A DNA stretch of 9,921 nucleotides from JBBRLA01 sp038231615 (GTDB taxonomy: Bacteria > Myxococcota_A > Polyangia > Palsa-1104 > JAEUJZ01), in contig JBBRLA010000292.1 of NCBI GenBank assembly GCA_038231615.1, forward strand, positions 1 to 9,921. The letters are read 5' to 3'. Positions within the stretch are counted from its first letter, which is position 1. The number at the start of each line of letters is the position of its first letter. Below are positions 1 through 7,639 of the stretch, piece by piece. The position numbers and the translations under genes are program-made. Below the pieces are notes generated by a model. It saw nothing but the letters and a program-made list of their open reading frames with translations. It was not told the origin of the DNA and did no database searches.

Positions 1-1
1 C

Positions 2-208
2 GGCGAGAGGCGTCGAGCACGGGGGCAAGGCAATCCGGCCAATGGAATCAATTTTGGTGAGAGTCATCATGAGCAAGTCTTCCCATATTTTCGCGAAGTG
101 TGTGTCGGGCCCGATGTTTTCGCGTCGGGCTACCTTCTCGGCAACAAGCTACCCGGTCTGTCGACCTTGTCAATTGCAATTCCTTCAATTCGTAGCCTGA
201 ACCTATGA
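2..208 (+). CDS. Possible 3' end of an unrecognised gene (partial at left edge)
   Basis: One plus-strand frame is open from the window edge to a TGA at 206-208, giving 68 residues that end in IAIPSIRSLNL. The peptide has an ordinary mix of hydrophobic and charged residues, including VFPYFREV and FASGYLLGNKLPG, and reads more like a folded protein than the other frames do. I do not recognise a family. The stretch is visibly poorer in GC than the rest (29 G/C in bases 61-120), so an old or foreign remnant is possible. A competing reading is a 43-codon ORF at 69-200 (ATG at 69, GGTGA-type ribosome site at 56-60) in another frame. Both may be non-coding. Positions 209-355 hold no gene I can support, only short inverted repeats. 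Confidence 0.25.
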   Translation, partial: GERRRARGQGNPANGINFGESHHEQVFPYFREVCVGPDVFASGYLLGNKLPGLSTLSIAIPSIRSLNL

Positions 209-355
209 TCAGCAGCGACCTGCGCCCTGCGCTATCCCACCGGTTGCGTCGCGACCCCATCCTTCAGCGGCGGCCCCGGTGGAAGCACAGGCGGCTCTCA
301 TGCTACGCTTTGAACAATAATGCGTGACCGCCCTATTTCCTATGGGGGGTAAGAT

Positions 356-361
356 TATAAT
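356..361 (+). promoter_or_regulatory. TATAAT -10 box ahead of the MetE-family gene
   Basis: A perfect TATAAT lies 22 bases before the ATG at 384, in a short AT-rich patch within GC-rich DNA. A transcript starting about 7 bases downstream would have a leader of roughly 16 bases and would exclude the upstream GTG at 324 as a start. No convincing -35 hexamer is found 16-19 bases upstream, and there is no TG extension, so this is a one-element match and may be chance. Confidence 0.3.
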
Positions 362-383
362 CAACCGGACCAAAAGCCCCACC

Positions 384-1450
384 ATGACCCTTCCAACCGA
401 ACCCATCGGGAGCATCCCAAGGCCCCTGCCACTCATCGAGGCGATCGCCAAGGGCAACGGGGCGGACCCGTCGCTCGACCTGCTCTACGAAGAGGCCATC
501 CGGGACACCATCCAGCGATTCGAGGCCACCGGCGCCCCGGTCGTCACCGATGGCGAGCAACGCAAGTACCACAATTTCTGGACGTACTGCGTGCACGGGC
601 TCGACAACACCGCTCCCGACGGCTTCAAGATCCCGTTCGCGGCCGGGCACGTCCGGCGGATGCCCAGGCTCACCGCCGGGCCGTTCCGCTACAAGCGGCA
701 CGCGGACGCCTACCTCGACGTGGCCCTGCGATACGCCCACAAGCCGGTGAAGCAGGCGGTCATCTCGCCCTCTGCCCTGTCCCTCATGTATCCACCCGAC
801 GAGATCCCTGGCTACCCCCGCGACCAGTTTATCCGAGACCTCCTGCACGAACATGAGACCGAGGTGCGGAACTGCCTTCAAAAAGGCGCGCACGCGGTCC
901 AGATCGACTTCACCGAAGGGCGGCTGGCGGTCAAGATCGACCCGACGGGGCATCTGCTCCACAGCTTCATCGAACTCAACAACCTCGCCCTGGCGCGGTT
1001 CTCCGACGAAGACCGGAGGCGGATCGGGGTCCACACCTGCTCGGGCGCGGATCGGGACTCGACCCACAGCGCCGACGTGGACTACGCGGAACTTTTGCCC
1101 AGCCTCTTCGAACTCAAGGCAGGGAACTTCTACGTTGCCCTGGCCGGGGAGCAGGACCGGGTCCGGGTCCTCAAGATCATCCGCGCCCACCTGAAGCCGG
1201 ACCAACGGGTGTTCGTCGGGGTCGTCCTCCCGATCGACCCCAGGGTCGAGACGCCGGAGGAGGTGCGCGATCGGGTTCTCGAGGCGTCCAGGTACATCCC
1301 GGTCGATCAGCTCGGCACGACCGACGACTGCGGTTTTTCGCCCTTCTGCGACGACACGTCGACGACCCGCGACACGGCGTTCGCCAAGATAAAGGCCCGC
1401 GTGCTCGGCACCGCGCTCGCCTCCGAGATCATCGGAGGCGGGGGCGGGTG

Positions 1451-1451
<1 letters not shown>
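384..1451 (+). CDS. Core MetE-family (cobalamin-independent methionine synthase II-like) methyltransferase
   Basis: The product is a 355-residue protein of the MetE C-terminal-domain (UROD/MetE barrel) family, cytoplasmic and zinc-dependent, expected to transfer a methyl group to a thiol such as homocysteine. It opens with PTEPIGSIPRP, the usual start of this subfamily, and carries VTDGEQRKYHNFWTY, QIDFTEGR, a zinc-type HTC (His217, Cys219) and DDCGFSPF (Cys316). The third ligand is probably a glutamate near residue 256 (LAGE), but I cannot align it with certainty. It lacks the N-terminal half of full-length MetE, so the methyl donor need not be methyl-tetrahydrofolate polyglutamate. The ORF could extend to a GTG at 324. 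The ATG at 384 is preferred because family homology begins there and a TATAAT lies between the two. No good Shine-Dalgarno precedes it. Its TGA overlaps the start of the kinase gene. The true substrate is unproven. Confidence 0.85.
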
Positions 1452-3043
<1,592 letters not shown>

Positions 3044-3066
3044 ATCTCAGAACCCGACCGCAGGCG

Positions 3067-3089
3067 CAGGGCGCTACGGCAGCGCCCTG
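3067..3089. terminator. Convergent-junction hairpin, possible bidirectional terminator
   Basis: CAGGGCGCT (3067-3075) and AGCGCCCTG (3081-3089) are perfect 9-bp arms around a 5-base loop. The hairpin sits 24 bases after the kinase stop and straddles the TAG (complement of 3074-3076) that closes the barrel frame on the other strand. It is the only strong hairpin at this tail-to-tail junction. No T-tract follows it on either strand, so it is not a textbook intrinsic terminator. It may be a 3'-end stabilising stem, or may work with Rho. Confidence 0.5.
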
Positions 3090-3544
3090 GCATTCAAGAG
3101 GACGTCGGCGTCTCGCGGCAGGGGGCGGGTGAAGAGGCGTACGCCGACAATCAGGGTGATGCGCGAAGTGGCCTCGTAGCCGCCCCGGTTGGGGTAGGCA
3201 TCCACCAGCAGCTTCCGCATGCCGCCGCCGCCGATGCTGGTGTCGTTCACTCGATCGGCGCGGATGTCCAGGCCCTGGTAGTCCGCCTGGGCGAAGAGGG
3301 ACACCGGGCCCCAGCCGGGGACCGCCCAGTCCACCGCGGCGGCGGCCATCAGCAAGTAGATGGTGCGGTCCTGTGGCGAGAGGGCCGGCGGGGTGGCTTG
3401 TTGGCCGGTGGCGAGGTCGACGACCTGCGCCGGGCTGCTGAAGGCCAGGTGGGCCAGCTGGAGGCTGCTGGTGACCAGGATGTCGCGGCCAATGCGATAA
3501 AGGAGGTTGCCGGCCAGGCGGTCGGTCAGCACCAGCGCGGAGGA
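3074..3544 (-). pseudogene. C-terminal part of the outer-membrane beta-barrel, cut off by an in-frame amber codon
   Basis: This stretch continues the frame of the barrel gene at 3545-4633 with only a TAG between them. It gives 156 further residues (SSALVLTDRLAGNLLYR...) ending ALP before a TAG at 3074-3076. The residues alternate polar and hydrophobic as in transmembrane beta-strands (for example TSSLQLAHLAFSS, GPVSLFAQADY, SRITLIVGVRLF), with loop-like stretches between. A separate GTG at 3532 could start a 152-residue ORF, but it has no signal peptide, so an independent barrel fragment is unlikely. The simplest view is the distal third of one 519-codon gene. Whether it is made at all depends on readthrough, a suppressor tRNA, or the TAG being a sequence error. 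Confidence 0.7.
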
Positions 3545-4633
3545 CTAATAGTTGGGTTCGTAGCCGCGGAACAGCTGGGCCTCGAAGATGCGATCGCGGT
3601 CTCCCCGCCGCAGCACGACCTGGCCGACGAAGGTGCCGGTGTTCTTGCGCGACAGTTGCACTTCTAGGGGCGGGGCGCCGATGCTGCCGCGGATGCCGGG
3701 GGCGGCGTGGTCGATGGAGCAGTCGCCGCTGCCGGGGGTCGGGGGCACGCACAGGGCGGGCTGGTAAGCGACGGCGGCCCCGCCTTCCAGGCGCAGGGTG
3801 GTGAAGAGGGACAGGCGGTGCTCCCAGCCAAAGGCCAGGCTCCCATCGTGGGTTGCGGGGAGCTGCCAACGCTCGATGACGTCGCTCTGGGAGGCGGCGA
3901 AGTAGTGGCTGATCTGGTAGCGGGCGGTCAGGTCGAAGCGCTCGCGACCGCCGGGGCCGCGCAGGAGAAAGGGGGTGGCGGTGACCTCGGCTGCCTCCAT
4001 GGAGCCAAGGGTGGCGAAGGAGGAGAACTGCGAGAAGGGGGCGAGGATCTCGACGGCCTGGGTGGCCAGGCCGGCGTGAAGGCCGAGGCTGCCGGTGAAG
4101 TTGTGCTCGACCTCCAGTGTACCCGCCAGGGAGAGATAGGGCTTGCCGGAGCCGGTGAGCTGGGTGCCCTGGACCACGGCGTCGAGGACGCCGCTGCGCA
4201 GGTCGAGGCTGCGGTCGAAGCTGTCGAGGGTGCCGTGGAGGGTGGTGGTAAGGACGGTGCGGTCGCCGAAGTGGTGCTCGCCGCGAAAGTCGAGGCCGCC
4301 CACGGGGCGCTTCAGGGAGGGGGTGCAGAGAAAGGCGAAGTAGCCGGCGGAAAGGCCGAGTTGGTAGCGGTAGTGGTTGCCTTCCAGAAGGGCCACGCCG
4401 GTGCCGGTCAGGGCGCCGCCGAAGTCGGTGCGGGGGACGGGGCCGCAAGGCTGAGGTGAAGGGGGCTGGCCAAGCTGGACCGGGCCGGGGCCGAGCAGGC
4501 CGGTGCTGGCGGCGGCGCCGATGGCGGAAAGGCGGACCTCGCCGAAGAGTTGCAGGCGCTGGGCGCGGGCAGGCGCGGGCGCCCCAAGCAGGACGATGAC
4601 GAAGACGCAAAGGGTCAGGAGACTGACCTTCAT
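3545..4633 (-). CDS. Outer-membrane beta-barrel protein, N-terminal 362 residues before an amber stop
   Basis: The ATG at 4633 begins a clear Sec signal peptide: MK, a hydrophobic run, then APARA|Q with cleavage expected after residue 24. The mature part is made of short amphipathic strands and Gly/Pro-rich loops, typical of a porin-like barrel in the outer membrane. Several Cys lie in loop-like segments (e.g. SPQPCGPV, PALCVPP, GSGDCSID) and may form disulfides. The frame ends at TAG after LFRGYEPNY, in the middle of what looks like a strand, and continues in frame for 156 more codons. The ATG overlaps the stop of the upstream glycosyltransferase gene as ATGA, implying coupling and a shared job, perhaps export or outer-membrane anchoring of a glycan. 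I cannot assign a named family. A barrel ending at residue 362 would lack its final strands and closing signal, so the product as written is probably non-functional. Confidence 0.75.
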   Translation of the reverse strand: MKVSLLTLCVFVIVLLGAPAPARAQRLQLFGEVRLSAIGAAASTGLLGPGPVQLGQPPSPQPCGPVPRTDFGGALTGTGVALLEGNHYRYQLGLSAGYFAFLCTPSLKRPVGGLDFRGEHHFGDRTVLTTTLHGTLDSFDRSLDLRSGVLDAVVQGTQLTGSGKPYLSLAGTLEVEHNFTGSLGLHAGLATQAVEILAPFSQFSSFATLGSMEAAEVTATPFLLRGPGGRERFDLTARYQISHYFAASQSDVIERWQLPATHDGSLAFGWEHRLSLFTTLRLEGGAAVAYQPALCVPPTPGSGDCSIDHAAPGIRGSIGAPPLEVQLSRKNTGTFVGQVVLRRGDRDRIFEAQLFRGYEPNY

Positions 4634-5841
4634 CCGCGGGGCTTTCTGTCCAGGCGCCAGCGTGGACGGCGCGGGCCCCGGCCTGGCTCGGCGAGCCTTT
4701 GGTACACGGCCTCGGCCCCCTGCGCCCAGGCGGAAAGGCTGTAGTGCTCGCAGGCGCGGGAAAGGCCCGCTGCGCCCAGGCGCTCCCGCAGGGCCGGGTC
4801 GCCGCACAGGCGGGTCAGGGCCAGCGAAAGGGCCTCGCGGTCGCCCCGGGGCACCAGCAGGCCGGTCCGCTCGGGGACTACGATGTCGGCGCACCCCCCG
4901 GTCGCCATGGCCAGCACCGGCAGGGATAGGGCCATGGCCTCGATGAGGTTCAGCGGCAGCCCCTCGTAAAGGGAGCACGACACCAGCACCGAGAGCGCCC
5001 GGTAGGCGTCGGCGACCTCGGGGACGTAGCCGGTGAAGTGCAGCGCGTCGCCCAGACCCAGGCGCCGGCCTTCCTCCTGCAATTCTGGAAGGAGCGGCCC
5101 GTCCCCGATGACCAGACCCACCGGGGCCGTCTCGCCGGGAAGGGCGGATCTGGCGACGTGAAGGGCGTGCAGGAAGTCCCGGTGGCCCTTCTCGGGGCTC
5201 AGACGGGCGACAATGCCGACCACGGGGGTTTGGGGGGGGATGCCCAGTTCGGCCCGCAGGTCACGGCGTCGCGGTGTCCGGCGCAGGCACTCCACGTCGA
5301 TGCCGCTGGGCAAAAGGTGGGTGCGCTGCGCTGGCACGCCCAGCCCGCGCAGCTCATCCTGGTAGGCGGTGCTGAGCACCAGGACCCCTTCGCAGCGGCG
5401 CAGGACAGCGCGGTCCAGGGCCTCGTAGGCGCGGACCAGACGGTCATTTTTGGGCCGCAGCCAGCCGTGCAACTCGACCAGGAAAGGCAGGCTCAGGGGG
5501 CGGGTGACCAGGAAGCCGAGCACGTCGGTCTTCAGCGAGTGGGACTGGACCACGTCGGGGCGCAGACGCCGCAGAGTGCGGGAAAGGTCGCGCAGGAGGC
5601 CCAGGGAGACGCGTCCGAGGGTCTGCACCTGTTCGACGGGGATGCCGGCGGACTCGAAGGCCCGGGGGAGCACCGCGGCGTCGGGGCCCATGCGGGCCTC
5701 GCTGAGGATCAGGGCGCGGGCATCGTGGCCGCGCTGGCGCAGGGAGACCAGTTCCAGAAGGATGCACCGCTCGGCGCCATAGACCCGGGGAGAGGACTGG
5801 ATGAGATGGACCACCCGGAGGCTGGAGGGACTCGACGACAC
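4630..5841 (-). CDS. GT4-family glycosyltransferase (GT-B fold)
   Basis: A 403-residue retaining glycosyltransferase, likely cytoplasmic or peripheral at the inner membrane, that moves a sugar from a nucleotide sugar to a lipid-linked or nascent glycan acceptor. The N-terminal Rossmann domain opens with RVVHLIQSSPRVYGAE, the usual GT4 acceptor-side start, followed by QSHSLKTD and VELHGW. The C-terminal domain has VGIVARLSPEKG (about 208-219), VIGDGPLLPEL, HFTGYVPE and the donor-site EX7E motif (Glu293 and Glu301 in SLYEGLPLNLIEAMA). Length is normal for the family; the last 20 residues form a basic tail. The start is a GTG at 5841 with no strong ribosome site; an internal GTG ten codons in is an alternative. 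The stop overlaps the barrel ATG. Sugar and acceptor cannot be read from sequence. Confidence 0.92.
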   Translation of the reverse strand: MSSSPSSLRVVHLIQSSPRVYGAERCILLELVSLRQRGHDARALILSEARMGPDAAVLPRAFESAGIPVEQVQTLGRVSLGLLRDLSRTLRRLRPDVVQSHSLKTDVLGFLVTRPLSLPFLVELHGWLRPKNDRLVRAYEALDRAVLRRCEGVLVLSTAYQDELRGLGVPAQRTHLLPSGIDVECLRRTPRRRDLRAELGIPPQTPVVGIVARLSPEKGHRDFLHALHVARSALPGETAPVGLVIGDGPLLPELQEEGRRLGLGDALHFTGYVPEVADAYRALSVLVSCSLYEGLPLNLIEAMALSLPVLAMATGGCADIVVPERTGLLVPRGDREALSLALTRLCGDPALRERLGAAGLSRACEHYSLSAWAQGAEAVYQRLAEPGRGPRRPRWRLDRKPRG

Positions 5842-5875
5842 GCTGCCCGAGATGGTCGCTCCCGCCGCCCACCGG

Positions 5876-5936
5876 TGTCAAGGCCTCGCGCGCCGGGAAC
5901 CAGGGACCGCATGAGGTGGCCCTGATGTAGGCCTTG
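5876..5936 (-). promoter_or_regulatory. Possible control region for the GT4-barrel pair: TTGACA plus nested inverted repeats
   Basis: The 115-base gap between the small barrel and the GT4 gene holds a perfect TTGACA on the minus strand (complement of 5876-5881). The best -10 at 18-base spacing is poor (GACCAT), and it would put the transcript start only a few bases from the GTG. CAAGGCCT (5879-5886) and AGGCCTTG (5929-5936) form an 8-bp inverted repeat enclosing a second one, CAGGG (5901-5905) with CCCTG (5920-5924). This could be an RNA structure or an operator. The support is modest; the gap may simply be part of one operon transcript. Confidence 0.25.
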
Positions 5937-5956
5937 AAGCACCAACCATGTTCGCG

Positions 5957-6847
5957 TCACCGGCCCGCGATAAACGTACCCAAAAGCCCCGCGTAGAGCG
6001 TCGACACTGTCTCTGTCCCGCCGTCATCATCTCGGCGGAAGAACTGCGTTCGCGACCCCAGCTCGACTCCCAGGGCGAAGCGCGGGTGCATGAAGTATTC
6101 GCCCCCCACGCCGAAGCTGAGCCCGCCGGTGAAATGTCCCCCGTCGCCGGTTGCCAGCGACGCCTGCAGGGCCGGGGCCGGGCCCGAAGCTGGCACTGGC
6201 GCCGAAGCTTCGGGCGAGTGTCCGCCGAACGCGGCCCCCAGGTTGAACCCCCCCAGAAGATAAAACCGCGCCCGCCCCGCCATGCTCTGCCACAGGTAAG
6301 GCATGACGTCCGCCCCCACCGTCACCACGTCGACGAACGGCGCACCGCTTCGCTGCGCGCTACCGAACCCATCCTGCCCGCCCACCGCCGCGCTGCGCAG
6401 GTAGCTCACGTCCAGAAGGACCGCCAGCAGGCGGTTCATGTAGCCCAGGCGCAAAGAGGGGATGATCAGGAACGGCTGCGATCCCGGGGAACTCACCGCC
6501 GTGGCCCCACTGAGCACCGGCTGGAGCATGAACCCCGAAGAGTGCCCCTCCAGTCGATCGATGAACCGCGGCGCCTGTGGCGCTTCGCGATCGATCAGTC
6601 GCGGCGCCTCCGGCGCTTCGCGATCGATCAGTCGCGGCGCCTCCGGCGCTTCGCGATCGATCAGTCGTGGCGCCTGTGGCGCTTCGCGATCGATCAGTCG
6701 CGGCGCCTGTGGCGCTTCGCGATCGATCAGTCGCGGCGCCTCCGGCGCTTCGCGATCGGCCACGGCGATGTCCGCGGCGGCCAGCCGCGGGGAGGCGACC
6801 AGAAGAAGGGCCATCATCAGGGTCGGGGGCAAGGACAACATCTGCAT
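5957..6847 (-). CDS. Small outer-membrane beta-barrel with six 11-residue Pro-rich repeats
   Basis: A 296-residue exported protein. Residues 1-25 are a signal peptide (hydrophobic MMALLLVAS, then RLAAA|D). Residues 31-96 are six tandem copies of an 11-residue unit, DREAPEAPRLI, with E or Q at position 5; the last copy has F instead of L. Residues 105-296 form a small beta-barrel of the OmpA/outer-membrane-protein-beta-barrel type, with strands such as LIIPSLRLGYM, AVLLDVSYL, RARFYLLGGFNLGAAF, LSFGVGGEYFM, FALGVELGSRTQFF and LYAGLLGTFIAGR. The repeat would be an extended periplasmic stretch with alternating charge and proline, so a spacer or a cell-wall or protein contact is plausible. The function is unknown. 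The ATG at 6847 is 19 bases below the inferred start of a promoter-like pair; a second ATG lies two codons in. No clear Shine-Dalgarno is present. Confidence 0.8.
   Translation of the reverse strand: MQMLSLPPTLMMALLLVASPRLAAADIAVADREAPEAPRLIDREAPQAPRLIDREAPQAPRLIDREAPEAPRLIDREAPEAPRLIDREAPQAPRFIDRLEGHSSGFMLQPVLSGATAVSSPGSQPFLIIPSLRLGYMNRLLAVLLDVSYLRSAAVGGQDGFGSAQRSGAPFVDVVTVGADVMPYLWQSMAGRARFYLLGGFNLGAAFGGHSPEASAPVPASGPAPALQASLATGDGGHFTGGLSFGVGGEYFMHPRFALGVELGSRTQFFRRDDDGGTETVSTLYAGLLGTFIAGR
6555..6752 (-). repeat. 33-bp tandem repeat, six full copies, coding
   Basis: Units start at 6555, 6588, 6621, 6654, 6687 and 6720, with a partial start (CGATCG) at 6753. The units at 6588, 6621 and 6720 are identical. 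The others differ by a linked two-base change (CTCCGG versus CTGTGG on the plus strand, turning PE into PQ), by one base near 6668, and by changes in the outermost copy at 6555. A unit length divisible by three keeps the frame on every expansion or loss. Each unit also holds CGCGA and TCGCG as inverted arms around 8 bases, which may favour slippage. Confidence 0.97.
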
Positions 6848-6872
6848 CAGACCAGCATAAAGCGATGCTTGG

Positions 6873-6900
6873 AATGTAGACCCAGACGGAAGGAATTCAA
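6873..6900 (-). promoter_or_regulatory. Sigma-70-like promoter for the repeat-bearing barrel
   Basis: On the minus strand TTGAAT (complement of 6895-6900) is followed after 16 bases by TACATT (complement of 6873-6878). Each matches four of six consensus positions. The predicted start near 6866 gives a leader of about 19 bases to the ATG at 6847. It lies in the 93-base gap after the lipoprotein gene, so it would let the barrel be expressed apart from the three genes upstream. I see no strong terminator in this gap. Confidence 0.4.
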
Positions 6901-6940
6901 GGACGATGTGCGCGCAGCGGCGAAATACTCTGACCCGCCA

Positions 6941-7639
6941 CTACAGCTTGAACATCCCCGGGTCCAGCTTTTCGTCGAGATCCGCCTTCTCCACGTCGAT
7001 CGTGACGTTGTAGTCGAAGGCGTTGTTGCGAATCTCGATGTGCGTCGGCACCGACTGCCCCTGCACTTCCTTGTACTGCTGCAGGCGCACCGTCCGCTCC
7101 GGCTCCACCACCCGGACCTCGCCCTCCTTCAACCCCACGTCTTTGGTCCGCGACGGCAGCTTGGGCTCCAGGTCATACGCCGCCGAGAGGTCCGCCCCGA
7201 TTGCCAAAAGGATCTTCTGCTGCAGGCTGCTGTCCCCGGCAGCCACTCCTTGCAGCACCTTGATGTCCCCGCCCACCTTCACCAGGTCGAAGAGCGTAAT
7301 GCCCCCGGGCCCGATGGCCCGCAGGCGGAAGCGATCGGGGCGCTCCACCGCAATCAGGCCGCGTACGGTGCTCTGCTCCCGGCCATCCCCCTTGGCTGCG
7401 TCGATCTTGACCAGGTGCTCGGCTCGCATGGTGCGCCAGCGGGCGTCGGCCACCGGCTGCACCAGCGGCCCCTTGATGATCACCGGCTTGGTGCCGCTGC
7501 TGCAACTCGCGCTCGCTCCCAGGAGGCCGCAGGCGACGACGGCAGATTGGAACAGGCGAAACCAGCGGCGGGTGGGGGAATGGGGGGAAACATCGGCTAT
7601 CGCCGACGTGTGGCAAGCCCGGTGAGCAGCGTCGCGCAT
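6941..7639 (-). CDS. LolA/LolB-like outer-membrane lipoprotein
   Basis: A 232-residue exported protein. After a long N-terminal extension comes TRRWFRLF, a hydrophobic stretch to about residue 45, and ASASC with Cys46, the likely lipid-carrying residue; the lipobox is weak because Ser sits at -3. Cys37 in VVAC is an alternative. The mature part (TVRGLIAVERPDRFRLRAIG, then GGITLFDLVKVGGDIKVL) has the strand pattern of LolA/LolB-type lipoprotein carriers and of related uncharacterised lipoproteins such as DUF3261, and it ends KLDPGMFKL. Such proteins bind acyl chains, so a role in moving a lipid or lipoprotein across the periplasm fits. The start is ATG 7639, overlapping the GT2 stop as TGATG, with GGAGA (complement of 7647-7651) seven bases upstream; a TTG one codon earlier is less likely. 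It is translationally coupled to the GT2 gene. The exact family is not certain. Confidence 0.75.
   Translation of the reverse strand: MRDAAHRACHTSAIADVSPHSPTRRWFRLFQSAVVACGLLGASASCSSGTKPVIIKGPLVQPVADARWRTMRAEHLVKIDAAKGDGREQSTVRGLIAVERPDRFRLRAIGPGGITLFDLVKVGGDIKVLQGVAAGDSSLQQKILLAIGADLSAAYDLEPKLPSRTKDVGLKEGEVRVVEPERTVRLQQYKEVQGQSVPTHIEIRNNAFDYNVTIDVEKADLDEKLDPGMFKL

Noticed and set aside
172..181. Palindrome AATTGCAATT as an operator
   Set aside because: Short, AT-rich and inside a possible reading frame, with no gene start nearby to regulate.
237..282. CCACCGG/CCGGTGG inverted repeat as a terminator
   Set aside because: Only 7 bp with a 32-base loop and no T-tract; too weak in GC-rich DNA.
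324..383. N-terminal extension of the methyltransferase from GTG 324
   Set aside because: The extra 20 residues do not look like the family, whose conserved start is PTEPIGSIPRP right after the ATG at 384, and a TATAAT lies inside the extension.
6555..6752. CRISPR array
   Set aside because: The repeats are directly abutting with no spacers and they code for protein in frame.
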